This document shows, piece after piece, positions 5,672 through 9,284 of a stretch of DNA of 9,284 bases. Where the stretch lies: positions 1 to 9,284 of the forward strand of contig JANOFL010000387.1 of NCBI GenBank assembly GCA_031405895.1, in the 5' to 3' direction. The DNA comes from BJ22 sp031405895 (lineage in GTDB: Bacteria > Planctomycetota > Planctomycetia > Pirellulales > Pirellulaceae). Numbering within the stretch: position 1 is the first letter of the stretch; every line of letters begins with the position of its first letter. Made by a program: the position numbers and the translations under genes. The notes below the pieces were generated by a model. It made no database searches. It saw only the letters and a program-made list of their open reading frames with translations, and was not told the DNA's origin.

Positions 5672-7021
5672 TCAATTCGTGGCATTGGCCTGGGCGACCG
5701 ATTCGCGCAGAACATCATCCATCGCCAGTTCCATCTTTCCCGCCCGCAGCCGCTCCAGCAATGCCGGTTCAACGAACAGACGGACTTTCTTGACCATTCC
5801 GTCAAATTGCTGCATGGCAAGGGCCTGCACAATGGGCGACACCGCGTGCAGCGGCTGCGAAGGACGTCCACGCGCGGCGCGGACGTCGATCTGGAACTGG
5901 GTTTCGGCCTGAGCCGGCGGCGCATCAATCAGGATTTCCCCGGCCTCGACCGGTACGCCAAGCCTCTTCGACCATTGCCCGGCCAAGGCTACCGCCAGCG
6001 CCTCGTGCCAGTCCGGTCCGCGTCCACGCAGATGATCGGTCAGGCTTTCCCTGGTCACGCCATCGGCCTGCCACCAGCGTTTGAACAGCCGCCGCCGCGC
6101 TCCAAAAAGTCCGTCCAGCAGCCGGCCGGCCGGCGAATCCAGGCTCGCCAGTTCCCGCAACGCCATGGCGTCCGTCCCGGTGGACCCGGTCAAGGCTCCC
6201 ACATCGATCCGGTCGCGGAGCAGCCAGACGGCGCGCTGGAACATCACGGTGGCGCTGCGCACCGCGTGATGCCAGTAGACTTCGCTGAACATCACATACC
6301 GCGCGAAAACCATCAGCTCGGCGGCCGTGCGGCCCTTGTCGGTGATCGCCAGTCGCTCGCCCGACTCGTCGAGGCAAAGACTGCCGATCAGCCGGGCAGC
6401 GTCGAAGTTCCGCCCATACGGCACGCCACAGTGCAAGCTGTCGCGGAACAGGTAATCCATCTTGTCGATGTCGACCGGCCCGGAGAGCATCGAGCAACAG
6501 ATCCGCTCGGCCCGGTCACGCGGCTGTTTCAGAAGCAGTCGCAGAATGTCGTCCGGCTCGAGTCCCCAGTCTTTCGCGAGGCAGGTCCGGATGTCCTCCT
6601 GTTCCAGCCAGCCACGGGCCAGTTCCTCATGGGCCGGAATGGTGGGCAGGCCAAGGTCTTCCACCGGATGGCAACAGGGCCAGTGCCCGATGTCATGCAA
6701 CAGCGCCGCCGCGACGAAGCTGCTTGCCACTCGCTCGTCGACCGCTGCCGCGAAATCAGCTTGCGTCGCCAGCTTGCGGAGAAACAGCAACCCCAGCCGA
6801 TAAGCCCCCAGCGAGTGCTCAAACCGCGAGTGCTTCGCGCCGGGATAGACGAGGCTCACCAGTCCCAGCTGACTGACGCTGGCCAGTCGGCGAAACGCAG
6901 CCGTGTCAACCAGCCGGCCAACCCGCGCGGTCAGCGGCACGTCTTGCTGGTCGGGAATCCTGACGACCTGGTCCGGATCGTCCAGCGCCCGCAGTTCAGG
7001 CAGCGCAAGCAGCGATCCCAT
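5672..7021 (-). CDS. HD-domain phosphohydrolase, SAMHD1-like
   Basis: A 449-residue HD-superfamily enzyme of the SAMHD1/YdhJ-like branch, expected to hydrolyse (deoxy)nucleotides. The motifs line up closely with SAMHD1: HSRFEHSLG (64-72; Arg66 and metal ligand His69), LLHDIGHWP (107-115; His109-Asp110), and VDIDKMDYLFRD (183-194; Asp186, Lys187, Tyr190). The four metal ligands are thus present. The C-terminal half (about 230-449) is helical, without a second domain that I can name. I chose ATG 7021, which overlaps the upstream TGA (TGATG), rather than the GTG at 7039; this gives translational coupling to the zinc-ribbon membrane protein. dNTP hydrolysis is inferred from family; true substrate, allostery and any phage-defence role are unknown. 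A REPIN-like palindrome follows the stop by 2 nt. Confidence 0.88.
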   Translation of the reverse strand: MGSLLALPELRALDDPDQVVRIPDQQDVPLTARVGRLVDTAAFRRLASVSQLGLVSLVYPGAKHSRFEHSLGAYRLGLLFLRKLATQADFAAAVDERVASSFVAAALLHDIGHWPCCHPVEDLGLPTIPAHEELARGWLEQEDIRTCLAKDWGLEPDDILRLLLKQPRDRAERICCSMLSGPVDIDKMDYLFRDSLHCGVPYGRNFDAARLIGSLCLDESGERLAITDKGRTAAELMVFARYVMFSEVYWHHAVRSATVMFQRAVWLLRDRIDVGALTGSTGTDAMALRELASLDSPAGRLLDGLFGARRRLFKRWWQADGVTRESLTDHLRGRGPDWHEALAVALAGQWSKRLGVPVEAGEILIDAPPAQAETQFQIDVRAARGRPSQPLHAVSPIVQALAMQQFDGMVKKVRLFVEPALLERLRAGKMELAMDDVLRESVAQANATN

Positions 7022-7812
7022 CAACCACCACCCAGCCACCAGCCGAGCGCCGAAGTCGTCGCGTCGATCCAGCCCAGCGGTGCGGCCCCGGCTGGGCTCA
7101 CCGGCGGAATGACCGGTGCCGTCTCCATTTCAAGCGGCCCCGGAAACAGACCCACTCCGGCCGCCAGTCGCAGGAGCAGCGAACAGCCAAAGTACAGCCC
7201 GTAGTGCACCATTCCCATCATCCAGTCGAGATCGAGCACCAGCGTCGCTGCCGCCGCTCCGATTGCGAGCATCACGACCGACGACGTCAGCCACGCCGCG
7301 GGACCCCAGTCGGGAAATGCGAACCACCCTCCCAGCATCGTCGCCCAAAGCAGTGCATAAACCGCCGCACAGATCGCGACCCGTGCCCAGAGTTGCCTTC
7401 CAGCGAACGAGCCCATTTCCTGGTCGCGCAGCAAGGTGTAGGCCCCCAGCACGCAAGCCGGTGCCAGCGCCGTGAGGATCGCCGGAATCAGCCATACCGG
7501 GATCGACTTCGCTTCCGGGTAAAACTCGCGCAGCAACAGCGAACCGATCAGGAAGCCGGTGATCACAACCACAATCACCACGATCTGCACTGCCGAGAGA
7601 ACCGTATCCTTGCGGCGGATCGGCTTGAGGACCGGCCGGCCTTTGGAATCGCTGGGTCCGGAAGTCTCCGGGGCGTGAACGACGACCTGCTCGTTCGCCT
7701 CGGGAATCCTGATGACCGTCTTGCACTTCGGACACGGCCCCTCGCGGCCAGCGAATTTTTCGCTGACATCAAACCGCGACATGCATTTGGTACAGGTGAC
7801 CCGGATCGGCAT
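7021..7812 (-). CDS. Zinc-ribbon multi-pass membrane protein, unknown function
   Basis: A 263-residue protein with an N-terminal zinc ribbon (MPIRVTCTKCMSRFDV then GPCPKC; Cys7, Cys10, Cys27, Cys30) like the MJ0042/zinc-ribbon N-termini common in planctomycete proteins. A polar linker (about 35-70, ending KPIRRKD) leads to about five hydrophobic segments near residues 71-94, 104-127, 143-166, 172-194 and 200-223. The charge pattern suggests that the ribbon lies in the cytoplasm. I do not recognise a catalytic motif. ATG 7812 has AGGAA 6 nt upstream (TTCCT at 7819-7823 on the + strand), so the start is well supported. Its TGA overlaps the ATG of the HD gene. The last residues (WWLGGG) are encoded by a CCACC-rich repeat-like string. 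It could anchor or regulate the HD enzyme; this is inference only. Confidence 0.82.
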   Translation of the reverse strand: MPIRVTCTKCMSRFDVSEKFAGREGPCPKCKTVIRIPEANEQVVVHAPETSGPSDSKGRPVLKPIRRKDTVLSAVQIVVIVVVITGFLIGSLLLREFYPEAKSIPVWLIPAILTALAPACVLGAYTLLRDQEMGSFAGRQLWARVAICAAVYALLWATMLGGWFAFPDWGPAAWLTSSVVMLAIGAAAATLVLDLDWMMGMVHYGLYFGCSLLLRLAAGVGLFPGPLEMETAPVIPPVSPAGAAPLGWIDATTSALGWWLGGG

Positions 7813-7863
7813 GGCAAGTTCCTGGAAGTCCCGGCTAGTGGTTTGTCACAGTTTGAAACCCGG

Positions 7864-7930
7864 ATCAGCCGCCGGGCGTTAGCCCCCGGTTGGGACCTCG
7901 GAAACCGGACGCTAACGCGTTGCGGCTGAT
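7864..7930. repeat. 67-nt nested palindromic repeat
   Basis: Three pairs of perfect arms are nested: ATCAGCCGC (7864-7872) with GCGGCTGAT (7922-7930), GCGTTAGC (7876-7883) with GCTAACGC (7911-7918), and CCGGTT (7886-7891) with AACCGG (7903-7908), leaving an 11-nt loop. Only short unpaired spacers separate them. It lies in the 152-nt gap between the ACT gene and the zinc-ribbon gene, both transcribed leftward. It looks like a REPIN or MITE-type unit; it carries no coding frame. Confidence 0.8.
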
Positions 7931-7964
7931 GGATGTGATCCGATATTGAATCGTTGACAAAGCC

Positions 7965-8462
7965 CTAGACCAGCTCGGCCAGTTCGTCTTCGGTCAGAAT
8001 CCGCAGACCCTTGGCGGTCAGTGTCTCCGACGCCAGTTCGATGTTGTCCACCATCAGGGCCACCGCCATCCGCTCACGGCTGCGAAGCATTAATGGGTAG
8101 GTCTGCACGAGGTTGATTTCGGCCTGCAACAGCGCGTTGCAGACCAGCACCAGCGGCTGCGGATCGTCGGGCAGCTCGAGGGCGATCAGGTTGCTTTCGA
8201 TCATCGCCAGCCCGGCCCGCTCAAAAACTTCCCGCCCCTGTTCGGGATTGGTCAGCACGAACCGGACGATGCTGCATTCGGTCGAGTCGAGGATGTTGAG
8301 GGCGACGATCCGGATTTTCGTCCCGCGAAAACGGCGCAGGACTTCCAGCAGCTGGCCGACACGGTTTTCAATGAAGACAGTGAACTGCCGAATCGTCGGG
8401 TAGTCGCGGGCTCGCCCGGTCATTTCCGAAATGCCCATCCCCGATCCTGATCCCTGACTCAT
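7965..8462 (-). CDS. Tandem ACT-domain protein
   Basis: A small protein built from two ACT ligand-binding domains, resembling COG4747-type proteins. From ATG 8462 it has 165 residues. The first domain begins at IRQFTVFIENRVGQLLEVLRRF and runs through RIVALNILDSTECSIVRFVLTNPEQGREVF. The second starts near LPDDPQPLVLVCNALLQAEINLVQTYP and ends at LTAKGLRILTEDELAEL. ACT domains usually bind amino acids and control metabolic enzymes or transporters; no catalytic domain is attached. ATG 8462 is preferred because AGGAG lies 13 nt upstream; ATG 8486 (173 residues) is possible but lacks a ribosome site, and Met codons nearer the first domain also exist. The gene faces away from the thioesterase gene. 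A half repeat GCTTTGTC touches its stop. Confidence 0.85.
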   Translation of the reverse strand: MSQGSGSGMGISEMTGRARDYPTIRQFTVFIENRVGQLLEVLRRFRGTKIRIVALNILDSTECSIVRFVLTNPEQGREVFERAGLAMIESNLIALELPDDPQPLVLVCNALLQAEINLVQTYPLMLRSRERMAVALMVDNIELASETLTAKGLRILTEDELAELV

Positions 8463-8490
8463 GGGGTTTGCCTGGCTCCTGGACATCGTC

Positions 8491-8568
8491 GGTTAGGCTT
8501 CCAGCCTGTCGGGCAAAAATCCGTCCGATCTGACCGATCCGGCTGATCTGACCGATCCGACGGATCCA
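8491..8568. repeat. Degenerate family A hairpin plus CCGATCTGACCGATCC array
   Basis: A family A half-hairpin (AGGCT-TCC-AGCCT, 8495-8507) is followed by an array of TCCGATCTGACCGATCC-type units (8521-8568) that contains TGATCTGACCGATCCG twice in near-identical form. The array motif matches the 4131-4175 repeat in inverted orientation. It sits in the divergent spacer between the ACT and thioesterase genes, where a promoter would be expected. Confidence 0.6.
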
Positions 8569-8570
8569 AC

Positions 8571-8623
8571 GACAGGCTGGAAGCCTGTCCCACTTTGGAC
8601 GACAGGCTGGAAGCCTGTCCCAC
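8571..8623 (-). repeat. Two tandem family A palindromes, 30-bp period
   Basis: GACAGGCT-GGA-AGCCTGTC occurs at 8571-8589 and again at 8601-8619, each followed by CCAC; the unit length is exactly 30 bp. On the - strand this is the same sequence as the repeat after dnaJ. With the inverted copy at 8491-8510 it brackets the CCGATC array. Confidence 0.8.
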
Positions 8624-8630
8624 GCCGGCA

Positions 8631-8654
8631 CCGCCAGCATGTTTTAGCTGGCGG
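8631..8654. repeat. CCGCCAGC palindrome with an AT loop
   Basis: Perfect 8-bp arms CCGCCAGC (8631-8638) and GCTGGCGG (8647-8654) flank the loop ATGTTTTA. A further copy of the right arm occurs at 8691-8698. It lies about 65 nt upstream of the thioesterase start, so it could be another repeat family, a terminator for leftward transcripts, or an operator; the sequence does not decide. Confidence 0.5.
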
Positions 8655-8720
8655 CATGGGAATTTGCGATTGGCCAGGATGGGTTTCCACGCTGGCGGCC
8701 CGAACGCCATACTTGGCCCC

Positions 8721-9137
8721 ATGAATCCAGCCATTCCCGCCCAGCATGTGATGGAGATTCGCGTCCGTTATCAGGAGACGGACGGGCAGGGCCGGCTGCA
8801 TCATGCCAACTTCATCAACTACTTCGAGGTCGGCCGGGTGGAGATGCTGCGGGCCGGCGGCTGCAGCTATCGTGATCTGGAAGCCAGCGGGCTGTTTCTC
8901 GTCGTCGTGGAAGTCAGCTGCCAATACTTTGCGGCCGCCCGATATGACGACCTGTTGACGCTCAAGACGACGGTTGCCCGGGCGAAAGGCGTCCGGATTC
9001 GACACGAGTACGAAGTCAGTTTAAAAGGCCAGTTGCTGGCATCCGGCCACACCGTGGTCGCCGCGACCAGCCCCGATGGTCGGGTAGTCCGGCTGCCGGG
9101 TTGGTTGAGAATGGCCAAACCCGATGCTCGAAAGTAG
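8721..9137 (+). CDS. Acyl-CoA thioesterase, 4HBT/YbgC-like hotdog fold
   Basis: A 138-residue single hotdog-domain protein of the 4-hydroxybenzoyl-CoA thioesterase/YbgC type, which hydrolyses acyl-CoA thioesters in the cytoplasm. The signature RVRYQETDGQGRLHHANFINYFEVGRVEMLR (residues 14-44) carries the expected catalytic Asp21 in ETDxxG, the HHANF segment and Glu41 in the central helix. The remainder gives the beta strands: LFLVVVEVSCQYFAAARYDDLLTL, RIRHEYEVSLKGQLLASGHTVVA. The length is normal. The reading frame is open back to 8595, but the upstream part is repeat DNA, so ATG 8721 is preferred; ATG 8751 (MEIRVRY) is an alternative and neither has a strong ribosome site. It is divergent from the ACT gene. 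Substrate cannot be told. A TCC-loop palindrome follows its TAG by 2 nt. Confidence 0.9.
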   Translation: MNPAIPAQHVMEIRVRYQETDGQGRLHHANFINYFEVGRVEMLRAGGCSYRDLEASGLFLVVVEVSCQYFAAARYDDLLTLKTTVARAKGVRIRHEYEVSLKGQLLASGHTVVAATSPDGRVVRLPGWLRMAKPDARK

Positions 9138-9139
9138 CA

Positions 9140-9156
9140 GGCACATTCCATGTGCC
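9140..9156 (+). repeat. TCC-loop palindromic repeat at thioesterase stop (family C)
   Basis: Perfect 7-bp arms GGCACAT (9140-9146) and ATGTGCC (9150-9156) around the loop TCC, starting 2 nt after the TAG stop and followed by GTCC. It shares the architecture and stop-codon placement of the repeats after dnaJ and grpE with an unrelated stem. Confidence 0.68.
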
Positions 9157-9208
9157 GTCCGTGCCTTTCTATACCGCGCGGCCAGAATTTGATCTTGGCG
9201 AGCGGCAG

Positions 9209-9230
9209 GGCGGCAGCCCGCCGGGTTTTT
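9209..9230 (+). terminator. Possible weak intrinsic terminator
   Basis: Arms GGCGG (9209-9213) and CCGCC (9218-9222) with loop CAGC are followed by GGG and five T (9226-9230). It lies 71 nt past the thioesterase stop and could end that transcript. The stem is short and three G separate it from the T-run. The final bases (9231-9284) contain the palindrome GTCCGGAC and nothing else I can name. Confidence 0.35.
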
Positions 9231-9284
9231 GTCCGGACACGGAGGGGGGTCGCCCAGCCGCACGCCAAGACTTAACAATTTTTG

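Noticed and set aside
7022..7039. GTG 7039 as start of the HD gene
   Set aside because: It would add six residues (MAGWWL) from repeat-like DNA; ATG 7021 overlapping the upstream stop fits better.
5168..7204. A 678-codon open frame on the + strand
   Set aside because: It lies antisense to the HD gene and part of the DAHP synthase gene, both of which have clear conserved motifs. The product is Arg/Gln/Pro-rich without domains, as expected for the complement of GC-rich coding DNA.
8521..8623. A CRISPR array in the CCGATC/GACAGGCT repeats
   Set aside because: Units are short and degenerate, there are no unique spacers of constant length, and no cas genes are in the window.
8595..8720. A longer N-terminus for the thioesterase, starting at 8595
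   Set aside because: The added residues come from repeat and hairpin DNA and are absent from the hotdog family; ATG 8721 fits the family length.
8493..9005. A 170-codon - strand open frame across the divergent spacer and the thioesterase gene
   Set aside because: It is antisense to the thioesterase and its C-terminal part is translated palindromic repeats (GTGFQPV-type).

Overview
The window reads as a chromosomal housekeeping segment of a GC-rich bacterium, most likely a member of the Planctomycetota. The evidence is indirect: high G+C coding DNA, weak Shine-Dalgarno sites, a chaperone block ordered groEL - dnaJ - grpE with no dnaK, a zinc-ribbon/membrane protein type often seen in that phylum, and intergenic spaces packed with short palindromic repeats that resemble those I associate with planctomycete genomes. 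No rRNA, tRNA, CRISPR array, transposase or phage gene was seen.

Layout. Positions 1-2955 (+ strand) carry the 3' end of groEL, a probable intrinsic terminator, then dnaJ, grpE and an FmdB-type zinc-ribbon gene. A repeat element fills the gap at 2964-3176. From 3189 to about 8462 everything is on the - strand; in transcription order it is a tandem-ACT protein, a zinc-ribbon multi-pass membrane protein, an SAMHD1-like HD phosphohydrolase whose start overlaps the stop of the membrane protein, a class II DAHP synthase, and RNase III. A hotdog-fold thioesterase (8721-9137, +) is divergent from the ACT gene, and the window ends in a weak terminator-like hairpin.

How the genes work together. GroEL, DnaJ and GrpE belong to protein folding and heat shock. 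DAHP synthase starts the shikimate pathway, RNase III processes double-stranded RNA, and the HD enzyme probably hydrolyses nucleotides. The only tight structural link is the TGATG overlap between the membrane zinc-ribbon gene and the HD gene, which suggests a two-gene module.

The most unusual signal is not a gene. Nearly every stop codon in the window touches or lies within about 12 nt of a palindromic repeat. Several of these share one design, two perfect arms around a TCC loop, while the stem sequences differ (GACAGGCT, GACAAAGC, GGCACAT). Others are larger REPIN/MITE-like elements: 19-bp perfect arms at 5612-5669, a 67-nt nested palindrome at 7864-7930, and a 91-bp tandem duplication bounded by inverted copies at 2964-3176. 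A second point worth checking is an apparent Asp-to-Asn change at one of the conserved catalytic positions of RNase III.
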